DNA from: an uncultured bacterium
GTDB lineage: Bacteria; Verrucomicrobiota; Kiritimatiellia; RFP12; UBA1067
Length of the DNA: 56,017 bases
NCBI GenBank assembly: GCA_902799955.1
Contig: CADCCQ010000011.1
Location: 1 to 56,017, forward strand
Reading direction: 5' to 3'
The number at the start of each line of letters is the position of its first letter. The first letter of the stretch is position 1. Below are positions 34,567-42,946 of this stretch, in pieces. The position numbers and the translations under genes were made by a program. The notes beneath the pieces are model-generated. The model was not told the origin of the DNA and made no database searches. It saw only the letters and a list, made by a program, of their open reading frames with translations.

Positions 34567-35244
34567 ATGACTACCAACGAACAAAGCGACAGCGTGCTGA
34601 CCGCCTCCGGAATCAGGCGGAGCTTCCGCATTCCTGGCGCCGCCCCGGTCGAGGTCCTCAAGGGCGTCGACATCGATGTGGCGCGCGGGGAGAAGGTAGC
34701 GATCATCGGGCGCTCCGGCGCGGGCAAGTCCACTCTTCTGCACATCCTCGGCGGGCTCCTCAAGCCGACGTCCGGCAAGGTCTGGCGTTCGTCGCGCCCC
34801 GGCTTCGTGTTCCAGTCGTACCACCTGATGCCGGAGCTGACGGTTTTCGAGAACGTGCTTCTCCCGACGATGGCCGCGAGGTGCGGGTCCGCCGCGGAGG
34901 TCCGCGACCGCGTCAGGCGGCTTCTGGGGGAAGTCGGCCTTGCCGACAGGGCGGACCATCTTCCTGGCGAGCTTTCCGGCGGCGAACGCCAGCGCGTCGC
35001 GCTGGCGCGGGCTCTCGTCACGAATCCGGAGATTGTCCTCGCGGACGAGCCGACTGGCAACCTCGACGCGCTTACGGGAGCGGACATCCTCAAGAAGCTC
35101 TCCGACCTCTCGCGCGGGTCTACCGCGCTTGTGATGGTGACCCACTCCCTCGACGCCGCGAAGGTCTGCGACCGCGTCCTGCGTCTCGAGAACGGCACCC
35201 TGGTGCAGTCCAAGGACCCGTGCGTCACCGCCCCCGCGTCCTGA
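34567..35244 (+). CDS. lolD: Lipoprotein-releasing ABC transporter ATPase LolD
   Basis: A 225-residue ABC ATPase with all motifs: Walker A GRSGAGKST, Q-loop FVFQSYHLMPELT, signature LSGGERQRVALARAL, Walker B EIVLADEPTG and H-loop VTHSLD. FQSYHLMPELT with EN is the MacB/LolD subfamily pattern. It energises the permease upstream. The start codon is part of a heptamer repeat and has no clean Shine-Dalgarno, so the initiation level may have been altered by the repeat. Confidence 0.92.
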   Translation: MTTNEQSDSVLTASGIRRSFRIPGAAPVEVLKGVDIDVARGEKVAIIGRSGAGKSTLLHILGGLLKPTSGKVWRSSRPGFVFQSYHLMPELTVFENVLLPTMAARCGSAAEVRDRVRRLLGEVGLADRADHLPGELSGGERQRVALARALVTNPEIVLADEPTGNLDALTGADILKKLSDLSRGSTALVMVTHSLDAAKVCDRVLRLENGTLVQSKDPCVTAPAS

Positions 35245-35354
35245 AGACGGGCCGCCGTCGTCACCGAAAATCTTCGCTTTCGAAGAAATCACATAGCGGG
35301 ATGTGGAGTTTTATGATATAATATCCCATTAATTTCAGCGAAAGGCGAAAGGCA

Positions 35355-35921
35355 ATGATAAAGGAATCAAAAGTCGGCGAGCGCATACGCATGTACCGCG
35401 AGCGCTTGGAAATGAGCATAGCCGACCTGTCCGCGAAAAGCGGCATCGGCGAGGACATCGTGAAGTCCGTGGAGGCTGGCGAGGTCATACCCGCGCTTGG
35501 CGTCCTGACCAGGCTTGCGCGCGCCCTTGGGCAGCGCCTCGGCACGTTCATGGACGACCAGTTCAAGCCCGACCCGATCATCACACGCGCAGCCGACCTG
35601 GAGGCCGCGAGGGTCGCGGGAGAGGGTATGAACGAGTTCGGCTATGCGTCGCATTCGCTTGCGATCGGCAAGCCGGACCGCCACATGGATCCGTTCAGGA
35701 TCGAGTTCTCCGCGGATGGTTCCGACGTCGGGGAGTCCTCGCATGAAGGCGAGGAGCTCATCATCTGCCTTGCCGGCGAGGTCGAGCTGACGTACGGCGG
35801 CGAGAAGACGATCCTGAAGGCCGGCGACACCGCCTACTACAACAGCGTCGTGAAGCATTCCCTGAAGGCTGTGGGCGGCAAGCCCGCGTCCATCTACGGA
35901 ATCGTCTTCATGCCGTTCTGA
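35355..35921 (+). CDS. XRE-family transcriptional regulator with C-terminal cupin domain
   Basis: A 188-residue protein. The N-terminal helix-turn-helix (about 7-62, GERIRMYRERLEMSIADLSAKSG and PALGVLTRLARALGQ) is followed by a cupin barrel (about 110-188, SSHEGEELIICLAGEVELTYGGE, LKAGDTAYYNSVVKHSLKA). These regulators sense a small ligand through the cupin and often control the adjacent operon; here that is accD-accA 44 bases downstream. A TATAAT -10 at 35317-35322 lies upstream with no clear -35. Ribosome site AAAGG. Confidence 0.87.
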   Translation: MIKESKVGERIRMYRERLEMSIADLSAKSGIGEDIVKSVEAGEVIPALGVLTRLARALGQRLGTFMDDQFKPDPIITRAADLEAARVAGEGMNEFGYASHSLAIGKPDRHMDPFRIEFSADGSDVGESSHEGEELIICLAGEVELTYGGEKTILKAGDTAYYNSVVKHSLKAVGGKPASIYGIVFMPF

Positions 35922-35964
35922 TGCCCGTTGTTGATTTTACGTTCGCGATTGAAAGGAGCGGTAG

Positions 35965-36795
35965 ATGAGCTGGTTTGAGCCGAGGAAAGAGAAGGCCGCC
36001 ATTCCGCCTGCGAAGGCGTTGTGGGCGGTGTGCGCGAAGTGCAAGAGCCACTTCCCCAAGGCGGAGTGGAAGGCCGCCGGGGGGATATGCCCCAAGTGCG
36101 GCTACCACGGCAGGCTGTCGGTGCGCGAGAGGATCGCGGCGACCGCCGATGAGGGGACGTTCAAGGAGCTCTTCCGCGAGGTCTCGTATTCCGACCACCT
36201 CTCGTTCCACGACGCGGCGGGCGACTACAAGTCGAAAGTCGAGGCGACGATCGCCAAGACCGGCGAGACGGAGTCCGTCGTCGTCGGTACCTGCGAGATC
36301 GAGGGGCACAAGGTCGTTCTCGGCGTGATGGACTTCGCGTTCATGGGAGGAAGCCTCGGCACCGGCACCGGCGAGCGCATCGCGCGCGCCTGCGAGGCCG
36401 CCGTCGCCGCTAAGCTTCCGCTCGTGATGTTCTCCGCGTCCGGCGGCGCGAGGATGCAGGAGGGGATCCTCTCGCTCATGCAGATGGCGAAGACCTCCGC
36501 CGCGATAGGCGCGCTGAAGGCGGCCGGGCTTGCGTACATATCCGTGCTCACCGACCCCACCACTGGCGGCGTCAGCGCGTCATACGCCATGCTCGGCGAC
36601 ATTAACGTCGCGGAGCCGAAAGCGCTCATCGGCTTCGCCGGGCGGCGCGTCATCGAGAACACGATCCACCAGAAGCTGCCGGCCGACTTCCAGTCGGCGG
36701 AGTATCTCCTCAAGCACGGCTTCGTCGACAGGATCGTCGAGCGCAAGGACATGAGGCGCTTCCTCGCCACGATGCTCGGGCACTGGGGAATGTAG
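35965..36795 (+). CDS. accD: Acetyl-CoA carboxylase carboxyltransferase subunit beta
   Basis: A 276-residue protein with the C4 zinc finger (Cys23, Cys26, Cys42, Cys45), then the crotonase-fold domain with MDFAFMGGSLGTGTGERI, FSASGGARMQEGILSLMQM and TDPTTGGVSASYAMLGD. With AccA it transfers the carboxyl group from biotin to acetyl-CoA, giving malonyl-CoA for fatty acid synthesis. AAAGGAG precedes the ATG. accA follows after 32 bases. accB/accC are not in the window. Confidence 0.96.
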   Translation: MSWFEPRKEKAAIPPAKALWAVCAKCKSHFPKAEWKAAGGICPKCGYHGRLSVRERIAATADEGTFKELFREVSYSDHLSFHDAAGDYKSKVEATIAKTGETESVVVGTCEIEGHKVVLGVMDFAFMGGSLGTGTGERIARACEAAVAAKLPLVMFSASGGARMQEGILSLMQMAKTSAAIGALKAAGLAYISVLTDPTTGGVSASYAMLGDINVAEPKALIGFAGRRVIENTIHQKLPADFQSAEYLLKHGFVDRIVERKDMRRFLATMLGHWGM

Positions 36796-36827
36796 GCGAA
36801 GGCGCGGAACGAACGGAGGAATCTGAA

Positions 36828-37649
36828 ATGGCAACCAGGACTTTGAAGAAGACGGCATGGGACAGGGTGCGCCTCGCGCGCGATCCGGGGAGGCCGCACG
36901 TGCGCGACTTCATCGCGGGCATCTTCACGGACTTCGAGGAGCTGCACGGCGACAGGCTCGTGAACGACGACCCCGCGATGGTGGCGGGCTTCGGCACGCT
37001 CGACGGAATGCACGTGCTCGTCCTCGGGCACAACAAGGGCGCGAGCGTCGAGGAGAACATGGCGTCCAACTTCGGCATGGTGAACCCCGACGGCTACCGC
37101 AAGGCCATGCGCCTCGCGGCGCTCGCCGAGCGCTTCCACAATCCGATTGTCACGTTCGTCGACACCCCCGGCGCGTATCCCGGCAGGGAGGCCGAGGAAC
37201 GCGGACAGGCCGAGGCGATCGCGAAGTCGCTTGAGTTCTTCGCGGCGGTGAAGACGCCGGTCGTCGTCGTCGTCACGGGCGAGGGCGGATCTGGCGGCGC
37301 GCTTGCGATCGCCGTAGGCGACAGGGTGCTGATGATGGAGAACGCCGTCTACTCGGTCATATCGCCCGAGGGCTGCGCCGGCATCCTCTGGCGCGACGGC
37401 GCAAAGGCGCCCGAGGCGGCCGAGGCGCTCAAGATCACCGCCGCGGACCTCATGAGTCTCGGCGCGATAGACGAGATCGTGAAGGAGCCGGCGGGCGGTG
37501 CGCAGAAGAACCCGGCCGCCGCGATCGCCAACGTGAAGAAGGCGGTCGTCGCCGCGCTCAGGGGGCTTGTGAAGGTCCCGCTGGACGAACTCGTGGCGAA
37601 CCGCTACAAGAAGCTCCGCGCCTACAATCCCCCGGGGAAGGACTCCTGA
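36828..37649 (+). CDS. accA: Acetyl-CoA carboxylase carboxyltransferase subunit alpha
   Basis: A 273-residue AccA with typical segments: WDRVRLARDPGRPHVRDFI, FVDTPGAYPGREAEERGQAEAI, VTGEGGSGGALAIAVGDRVLM and YSVISPEGCAGILWRDG. It is somewhat shorter than the E. coli subunit (about 319 residues), mainly at the N-terminus. The last codons (KDS) and the stop lie in the first unit of the downstream heptamer repeat, so the repeat has reached the 3' end of the gene. Confidence 0.95.
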   Translation: MATRTLKKTAWDRVRLARDPGRPHVRDFIAGIFTDFEELHGDRLVNDDPAMVAGFGTLDGMHVLVLGHNKGASVEENMASNFGMVNPDGYRKAMRLAALAERFHNPIVTFVDTPGAYPGREAEERGQAEAIAKSLEFFAAVKTPVVVVVTGEGGSGGALAIAVGDRVLMMENAVYSVISPEGCAGILWRDGAKAPEAAEALKITAADLMSLGAIDEIVKEPAGGAQKNPAAAIANVKKAVVAALRGLVKVPLDELVANRYKKLRAYNPPGKDS

Positions 37650-37800
37650 CTTGAGACGAAGTAAGGACTTCTGACTTAAGACGAAGTAAGGACTTCTGAC
37701 TTCAGACTTCAGACTTAAGAAAGCTGCCTTGCCTCAGTCTCGGAAGTCGGAAGTCCTAAGTCCGAAGTCCTCAACCCTTGGAAGTCCGAAGTCCTTTTCC
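37641..37800 (+). repeat. Left heptamer repeat block flanking the four-helix-bundle gene
   Basis: GACTTCT/GACTTAA-type 7-bp units lead into a non-repetitive core (about 37715-37745, containing TTGCCTCAGTC) and then the complementary AAGTCGG/AAGTCCT units. The two arms are inverted relative to each other, so the block can fold into a long hairpin. A closely matching block follows the gene. Confidence 0.85.
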
Positions 37801-37851
37801 TCCAGGAAGCCATCTCGACTCACACTCGCAATGCATGAAAGGAACCGCGCG

Positions 37852-38637
37852 ATGAACTCGGCTATCGCCCCGTCTGGCGGATTCCGGAAGATGTTTTCCT
37901 TCGGCTACACTTGTCTCGTCTATCACGCGACGACGGCGTTCTGCAAGCGAGTCTATTCATGGAAAGACGATCCTCTCGGCAAGACGAGCGGACAGATGAT
38001 CGGAGCTGCACGTTCGGCGCGTCAGAATATCGTTGAGGCTTCCGCCCGCGCCGGGACTTCCAAGGAGACCGAGCTCAAGCTCCTGGACGTCGCCAAGGGC
38101 AGCCTTGCCGAACTTGAGGGCGACTACGAGGCGTTCCTGGTAGATGTCGGCGAAACCATTTGGTCAACTGCAGACGAACGTTACCGCGCCGTTGCCGCGT
38201 TGAAGCTTGATCCGTTTGAAGTCGACGAGGACGTTCTTCATGCTTTCAGCGTCTATCTGCTTGAAATGAAAGAGCGCTTTTCGCCCTGGCTTGAAAACGA
38301 AGATCCTGTTGTCGCGGCCAATTCCACAATCATCATGATTGAGCGGGCGAAGGCATTGCTTCATGGTCAGATACAGAAGACAATGGAGAACTTCGCCGCA
38401 GAAGGTGGCTTCCGTGAACGGCTGACGCGTCTGCGTCTTGAACAGCGTGAGAGTTCCCAGCAACGAAAAGCGAATGAACCGCCTCCGCCAACATGTCCCG
38501 CTTGCGGCAAGCCCATGCGAAAGCGGATTGCCAAGGCGGGACCAGGCAAGGGAAAGTTCTTCTGGGGTTGTTCAGGTTACCCGGTTTGCAGGGCAATCAG
38601 GGAATATGAAGAAAGTGCCGAGGGGCAAACGAAATAA
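37852..38637 (+). CDS. Four-helix-bundle (suffix-type) protein with topoisomerase-like C4 zinc finger
   Basis: A 261-residue protein. Residues about 15-105 match the four-helix-bundle family related to the 23S rRNA intervening-sequence protein and to Avd (SGQMIGAARSARQNIVEASARAGTS, LLDVAKGSLAELEGDYEAF). The middle is helical. Residues about 208-245 form a topoisomerase-I-type C4 zinc finger (CPACGKPMRKRI, WGCSGYPVCR). It probably binds nucleic acid; no catalytic motif is seen. ATG 37852 follows AAAGGA by eight bases. Upstream in-frame codons are heptamer repeat and are excluded. Similar repeat blocks lie on both sides of the gene. Confidence 0.8.
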   Translation: MNSAIAPSGGFRKMFSFGYTCLVYHATTAFCKRVYSWKDDPLGKTSGQMIGAARSARQNIVEASARAGTSKETELKLLDVAKGSLAELEGDYEAFLVDVGETIWSTADERYRAVAALKLDPFEVDEDVLHAFSVYLLEMKERFSPWLENEDPVVAANSTIIMIERAKALLHGQIQKTMENFAAEGGFRERLTRLRLEQRESSQQRKANEPPPPTCPACGKPMRKRIAKAGPGKGKFFWGCSGYPVCRAIREYEESAEGQTK

Positions 38638-38639
38638 GG

Positions 38640-38866
38640 GCTTCTGACTTAAGACGAAGTAAGGACTTCTGACTTAAGACTTCAGACTTAAGAAAGTAGC
38701 GATCGCCTCAGTCCCGGAAGTCGGAAGTCCTCAACCCTTGGAAGTCCGAAGTCGGAAGTCTTAAGTCCTCGTCACCTGGAAGTCGGAATTCCTCAACAAG
38801 AAAGTAGCGATTGCCTCAGTCCCGGAAGTCGGAAGTCCTAAGTCCTAAGTCCGAAGTCCTCGTCAA
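38640..38866 (+). repeat. Right heptamer repeat block flanking the four-helix-bundle gene
   Basis: It repeats the left block closely: GACTTAAGACGAAGTAAGG, then a core (about 38690-38715), then AAGTCGG/AAGTCCG units. A second partial copy of the core (GCGATTGCCTCAGTCCCGG) follows at about 38798-38826. From 38870 to 38959 I see only GC-rich and then A/T-rich spacer before the HU promoter. Confidence 0.85.
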
Positions 38867-38959
38867 TGCAGGCATGATCACGGCCCGCGCGGACGCGTCC
38901 GCGGAGTGGCGTCGCGCGCGCCGTTTTGGGGGGGATTGAAAATTTTTTAAAATACCCCC

Positions 38960-38988
38960 TTGAAAAACACAGTAAATATTGGTATATT
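38960..38988 (+). promoter_or_regulatory. Promoter of the HU-type gene
   Basis: TTGAAA (38960-38965) and TATATT (38983-38988) are 17 bases apart. The -35 is preceded by CCCCC and an A/T tract, the same element as at 7888, 42942 and 44066. Confidence 0.65.
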
Positions 38989-39045
38989 ATTAGTCGAGAG
39001 CGCGGGAATGGTTCCTGAGCCTCAATAAAATAAGGATCAAGACAA

Positions 39046-39348
39046 ATGGCTAAGAAAGAAGTCATTCCTACAACGAAGAGTGGGATCATGGGTGCGCTCG
39101 CGGAAGCCGCTGGCGTCTCCAAGAAGCAGGCGGTCGCCGTCTACGAGAAGCTCGTGGACATCGCGATCAAGGGTGCCAAGCAGGAGGAGAAGGGCCTTAC
39201 CCTTCCCGGCATTGGCAAGGTCAAGCTCGTCAAGCGCCCTGCGCGCATGGGCCGCAATCCCGCCACCGGCGAGACGATCAAGATCAAGGCCAAGAAGGTC
39301 GTCAAGATCGTCGCTTGCAAGGCTCTCAAGGATGCGATCCTCGCCTAA
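39046..39348 (+). CDS. HU/IHF-family DNA-binding protein
   Basis: A 100-residue basic protein. LAEAAGVSKKQAVAVYEKLVDI is the dimerisation helix pair, LPGIGKVKLVKRPARMGRNPATGETIKI contains the beta-arm with the conserved RxGRNPxTG and a Pro for DNA intercalation, and the end is a short helix. It bends and compacts DNA. The N-terminus is slightly extended relative to HU. It is monocistronic with its own promoter and terminator. Confidence 0.93.
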   Translation: MAKKEVIPTTKSGIMGALAEAAGVSKKQAVAVYEKLVDIAIKGAKQEEKGLTLPGIGKVKLVKRPARMGRNPATGETIKIKAKKVVKIVACKALKDAILA

Positions 39349-39385
39349 CAGGCATGTTCGCTGAAAGGCGGACGAAAGCAAAGGG

Positions 39386-39420
39386 AACGGGCCGCCATTC
39401 GCGGCCCGTTTCTGTTTTTT
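39386..39420 (+). terminator. Rho-independent terminator after the HU-type gene
   Basis: A perfect 10-bp stem (AACGGGCCGC and GCGGCCCGTT, 39386-39410) is followed by a T-rich tract to 39420. Confidence 0.88.
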
Positions 39421-39436
39421 GAGAAAGCGAACGACA

Positions 39437-40063
39437 ATGCACACCGTACTCGAACATCCTCTTGTGGGCCACCGCGTCGCGCTGATGCGCGACCGCGAGA
39501 CGCCGCCGAAGCTCTTCAGGGAGCTCGTCAACGAGACGACGACGTTCCTCGCGTACGAGGCGCTGCGCGACATCCGCACGCGGCGCGTCGAGATCGAGAC
39601 TCCCGTCGCTAAGGCGACGGGCGAGCGCGTCGACGAGCCGCGCATCGTGCTGGTGCCGATCCTCCGCGCGGGCATGGGGATGCTCGACGCGATGCTGCGC
39701 GTGCTGCCGTACGCGAAGGTCGGCGTGCTCGGCATGCAGCGCAACGAGGCGACCGCCGAGCCAGTCCCGTACTACGCGAAGGTCCCTCCCGCAAAGGACG
39801 GCGCGGAGCTCGCCATCGTCATCGACCCGATGCTCGCCACCGGCGGCAGCGCGTGCGACGCCGTCGCGCAGCTGAAGAAGCTCGGCTACAGGCGCATCAA
39901 GTTCCTGAACCTCATCTCCGCGCCTGAGGGCATCGCGAAGTTCGAGGAGTGCCATCCCGACGTGCCGGTGTTCACCGCCGCGAAGGACGAGCGTCTCAAC
40001 TCGCACTTCTACATCGTCCCCGGTCTCGGCGACGCGGGCGACCGCATCTTCGGGACTCTCTAG
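39437..40063 (+). CDS. upp: Uracil phosphoribosyltransferase
   Basis: A 208-residue type I phosphoribosyltransferase. The PRPP-binding loop is VIDPMLATGGSACDAV, and the uracil-binding end FYIVPGLGDAGDRIFGT is intact. VPILRAGMGMLDAML is also family-conserved. It salvages uracil to UMP. It starts at ATG 39437, just after the HU terminator, so its promoter must lie in or near the hairpin; none was clearly recognised. Confidence 0.95.
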   Translation: MHTVLEHPLVGHRVALMRDRETPPKLFRELVNETTTFLAYEALRDIRTRRVEIETPVAKATGERVDEPRIVLVPILRAGMGMLDAMLRVLPYAKVGVLGMQRNEATAEPVPYYAKVPPAKDGAELAIVIDPMLATGGSACDAVAQLKKLGYRRIKFLNLISAPEGIAKFEECHPDVPVFTAAKDERLNSHFYIVPGLGDAGDRIFGTL

Positions 40064-40072
40064 CCAGCCGCG

Positions 40073-40765
40073 ATGCGCACGCCCCGTAGATCCACAGCGC
40101 CGCTCGCGTTCGTCGTCACCGCAGGTCCGACGCGCGAGTTCATCGACCCCGTGAGGTTCCTCTCGAACCCGTCCACGGGACGCATGGGCTTCGAGGTCGC
40201 ACGCGCCGCCGCGTCGCGCGGACACCGCGTCGCGCTCGTCGCGGGGCCCGTCTCGCTGAAGACGCCGAAGGGCGTCGCGCGCGTCGACGTCGTCAGCGCG
40301 CGCGACATGCTCGCCGCGGTCCTCTCCCGCCTGGACGATCTCGGGCGCGGACCCGTGCGCGTCGTGTTCGTCGCCACCGCCGCGGTCGCCGACTGGCGTC
40401 CAGCGGAGTGCGCCGCGGTCAAGCTGAAGAAGGGCGCCATGCGTCCCGTACTCAAACTCGTCAGAAATCCCGACATACTGAAGACCGTCGCGGAGCGCCG
40501 CGCGGCGGAAGGCGCCGCGCCGCTTCTCGTCGGGTTCGCCGCGGAGACGGGCGACCCCGTCGCGGAGGCGCTGCGCAAGTGCCGCGAGAAGAACCTCGCA
40601 ATGGTCGTCGCCAACGACGTCACCGAGCCGGGCGCGGGATTCGGCACGCCGACGAACCGCGCCGCGCTCGTGCGGCGCGATGGCTCCGTGCGGCGGCTGC
40701 CGCTCATGTCTAAGGCCGCGCTCGCGCGGAGGATCGTGAGGGAATGTGAAGACCTTTGTTCTTAA
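40073..40765 (+). CDS. coaB: Phosphopantothenoylcysteine synthetase (CoaB-type, stand-alone)
   Basis: A 230-residue protein containing only the synthetase half of the CoaBC pair: VTAGPTREFIDPVRFLSNPS with TGRMGF (nucleotide-binding), VATAAVADWRP, and LVGFAAETGD. It couples 4'-phosphopantothenate to cysteine in coenzyme A synthesis. Most bacteria have a CoaBC fusion; here no CoaC flavoprotein domain precedes it. It overlaps the next gene by 20 bases, so the two are tightly coupled. Confidence 0.88.
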   Translation: MRTPRRSTAPLAFVVTAGPTREFIDPVRFLSNPSTGRMGFEVARAAASRGHRVALVAGPVSLKTPKGVARVDVVSARDMLAAVLSRLDDLGRGPVRVVFVATAAVADWRPAECAAVKLKKGAMRPVLKLVRNPDILKTVAERRAAEGAAPLLVGFAAETGDPVAEALRKCREKNLAMVVANDVTEPGAGFGTPTNRAALVRRDGSVRRLPLMSKAALARRIVRECEDLCS

Positions 40766-41399
40766 TGGATGGTCCGCCGCCGAGAGCGCGTGGAGCCTGT
40801 GTCTCTTCCCGAGGGACGCGATATTCGACTACATCGACCAGCTCGACGGGCTGAGCGAACGCGCCGTGCAGGAAGCCGAGGACGGCGCGATCCTCGTCGG
40901 ATGGTCGATGGGCGGAAGCACCGCGCTGCGCATCGCGACGAAGTACCCTGATCGCCTGCGCGCGCTCGTCCTCGTCGCCGCGACGCCGCGCATGATGAAG
41001 GACAAAAACTGGGCAGGGATGTCCGAGCGCCGCCTCGCCGCGCTCGAGGCCGGGCTCCGCCTCACGCGGGGCGACGGACTCTTCCCGCGTCCCGCCGGGC
41101 TCCCCAGCCCGTACATCCTCGACTCGTCCGCGAGGCTCGAGCGCGGCCTCGACTACCTCCGCCGCACCGACCTCCGGCTCGACCTGATCGATCTCCTCGC
41201 ATCGGGCCGCCTCAAGTGCCCCGTCTGGATATTCCAGAGCGAGCACGACGGAATCGTGCGCCCGGAGAACGCCACGTTCCTCAAGGCCGTCTTTCCGGAA
41301 GCCACCGTCGAGATGGTGCCGGGCTCCGAGCACGCGCTCCCTGTCTTCATCCCCGAGAAGATCGACGCCGCCGTCGCCGCCGCGCAGATGGGAGAGTGA
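40746..41399 (+). CDS. Alpha/beta hydrolase (BioH/BioG-like)
   Basis: A 217-residue small alpha/beta hydrolase. The nucleophile elbow is GWSMGGST, the acid is in FQSEHDGIV, and the histidine is in GSEHALPVF. The short N-terminus (MKTFVLNGWSAAESAW) is typical of BioH/BioG-type esterases that trim pimeloyl-ACP methyl ester; other small esters are possible. No other biotin gene is nearby. It starts with GTG 40746 inside the end of coaB. Confidence 0.78.
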   Translation: MKTFVLNGWSAAESAWSLCLFPRDAIFDYIDQLDGLSERAVQEAEDGAILVGWSMGGSTALRIATKYPDRLRALVLVAATPRMMKDKNWAGMSERRLAALEAGLRLTRGDGLFPRPAGLPSPYILDSSARLERGLDYLRRTDLRLDLIDLLASGRLKCPVWIFQSEHDGIVRPENATFLKAVFPEATVEMVPGSEHALPVFIPEKIDAAVAAAQMGE

Positions 41400-41402
41400 A
41401 GG

Positions 41403-42626
41403 ATGAAAAATGAATTCGCGTCGCGAAGCGACACCCAAGCAATGAACAATCCCGCAATTCCACAATTCCACAATTCCACGATTCCACAATCTACGCATTC
41501 CCTCCGCGTCTGGGGCGTCACCGGTACGAACGGCAAGACGACCGTGACCTGGATCCTTGCGGAGTTCATGCGCGCGGCATACATAACGACCGTCGAGGTG
41601 AACACGCTCGCGCGGCGCTTCTACACCGGCTACACCACCCCGCCGCTCGCGCGGCTGAAGGAGATCTTCGCCGAGATGGAGGCGGCCGGCGCGCGCGACT
41701 GCGCGATGGAGGTCTCGTCGCACGCCATCCACCAGGGCCGCACGGGCGACACCGTCTTCGCCGGCGGCGCGTTCACCAACCTCTCGGAGGACCACCTCGA
41801 CTACCACAAGACGATGGAGGAGTATTTCCGCGTGAAGCTCTCCTTCGCCGAGCTGATCGCGCGCCAGCATTCCTCCGCGCCCGCCTCCGCCGGACGCCGC
41901 GACCTGCCGCCTTTCGTCGTCTGCCTCGACGGCGGCTATGCGCGCGAAATGCTTGAGGCGGCCGGGCGCCTCCCGCTGAACGTGATTCCCGTCTCCGCCG
42001 CCTCCCCGCGCTTCGACCTCTCCGGGCTCCAGCTCGTCGGCGACTACAACAAGTCGAACGTCCTCGTCGCCGCCGCGCTCGCCGAGGCCGCAGGCGTCCC
42101 GCACGACGACATCCAGCGCATCATCCCGACGCTCACGCCGCGCTGGGGGCGCCTCGAGCCCGTGCCGTGCGCATCCCCCGCCGACGTCTACGTCGACTTC
42201 GCCCACACGCCCGACGGACTCGAGAAGGTGCTTTCCGCCGCGCGTGGCTTCACCCGCGGACGCCTCTGGGTCGTCTTCGGCGCAGGCGGCGACCGCGACC
42301 CGATGAAGCGTCCGCTCATGGGCGAGGCTGCCGCGAAGCTCGCCGACCGCATCGTCGTCACCAGCGACAACCCGCGCTCGGAGGAGCCCGAGGCGATCAT
42401 CGCGGACATCGTGCGCGGCATTCCACAGGATGTCGCCGCATCCGTCGCGGTCATCCCCGACCGCCGCGAGGCGATCCGCCACGCCCTCGCCGGCGCCGCC
42501 GCTGGCGACGTCGTCTTGATTTGCGGCAAGGGACACGAGACTACGCAGGAGATCAAGGGCGTGAAGCATCCCTTCGACGACCGCGCCATCGTCGGCGCCT
42601 TCAGCTTCCCGCCTGCTAACGACTAG
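41403..42626 (+). CDS. murE: Mur ligase MurE-like, lacking the N-terminal UDP-MurNAc domain
   Basis: A 407-residue Mur ligase. The ATP site TGTNGKTTVTW, AMEVSSHAIHQGR, TNLSEDHLDYHKTMEEY, FAHTPDGLEKVL and the DNPR motif (SDNPRSEEP) all match MurE, the last indicating meso-diaminopimelate addition. MurE enzymes have a further N-terminal domain of about 90-100 residues that binds the UDP-substrate. Here only about 34 residues precede the P-loop strand, and about half of them are encoded by octamer repeats (41442-41497). Either the domain was lost, or this is a specialised paralogue with another intact MurE elsewhere. ATG 41403 is the first in frame. Confidence 0.78.
   Translation: MKNEFASRSDTQAMNNPAIPQFHNSTIPQSTHSLRVWGVTGTNGKTTVTWILAEFMRAAYITTVEVNTLARRFYTGYTTPPLARLKEIFAEMEAAGARDCAMEVSSHAIHQGRTGDTVFAGGAFTNLSEDHLDYHKTMEEYFRVKLSFAELIARQHSSAPASAGRRDLPPFVVCLDGGYAREMLEAAGRLPLNVIPVSAASPRFDLSGLQLVGDYNKSNVLVAAALAEAAGVPHDDIQRIIPTLTPRWGRLEPVPCASPADVYVDFAHTPDGLEKVLSAARGFTRGRLWVVFGAGGDRDPMKRPLMGEAAAKLADRIVVTSDNPRSEEPEAIIADIVRGIPQDVAASVAVIPDRREAIRHALAGAAAGDVVLICGKGHETTQEIKGVKHPFDDRAIVGAFSFPPAND
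41442..41497 (+). repeat. Octamer repeat encoding the N-terminus of the MurE-like protein
   Basis: Seven degenerate CCCGCAAT/TCCACAAT units encode a Pro/Gln/Asn/Ser-rich segment in frame, immediately before the ATP-binding domain. Confidence 0.8.
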
Positions 42627-42632
42627 CGACTA

Positions 42633-42940
42633 CCCACTCCCTCACTTCCTCAATCCCGCTATTCCACAATTCCATAATCCCTCACTCCCCCACTCCCTCA
42701 CTCCTCCACTCCCCCACTCCCTCACTCCCCCACTTCCCCAATCCCGCAATTCCACAATTCCACAATTCCATAATTCCATAATTCCATAATTCCATAATCC
42801 CTCACTCCTCCACTCCCCCACTCCCTCACTCCCACAATCCCTCAATCCCGCTATTCCATAATTCCATAATTCCACAATTCCATAATCCCTCACTCCCCCA
42901 CTCCCACAATCCCTCACTCCCCCACTCCTCCACTCCCCAT
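42633..42940 (+). repeat. Long octamer repeat array (CACTCCCC and TCCATAAT units)
   Basis: About 38 degenerate 8-bp units fill nearly the entire 42627-42946 gap. CACTCCCT/CACTCCCC blocks alternate with TCCACAAT/TCCATAAT blocks. Read on the minus strand it stays open and gives an 8-residue repetitive peptide, which I regard as an artefact. Confidence 0.88.
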
Positions 42941-42946
42941 TCCCCC

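Noticed and set aside
35270..35290. Terminator hairpin after lolD (TCTTCG...CGAAGA)
   Set aside because: The stem is short and no T tract follows, so it does not meet a Rho-independent terminator.
37729..37851. N-terminal extension of the four-helix-bundle protein upstream of 37852
   Set aside because: The codons are made of AAGTCCT/AAGTCGG repeat units and have no ribosome site; the AAAGGA site fits ATG 37852.
37641..38866. Diversity-generating retroelement, because the four-helix bundle is Avd-related
   Set aside because: No reverse transcriptase and no template/variable repeat pair with adenine-specific changes are present.
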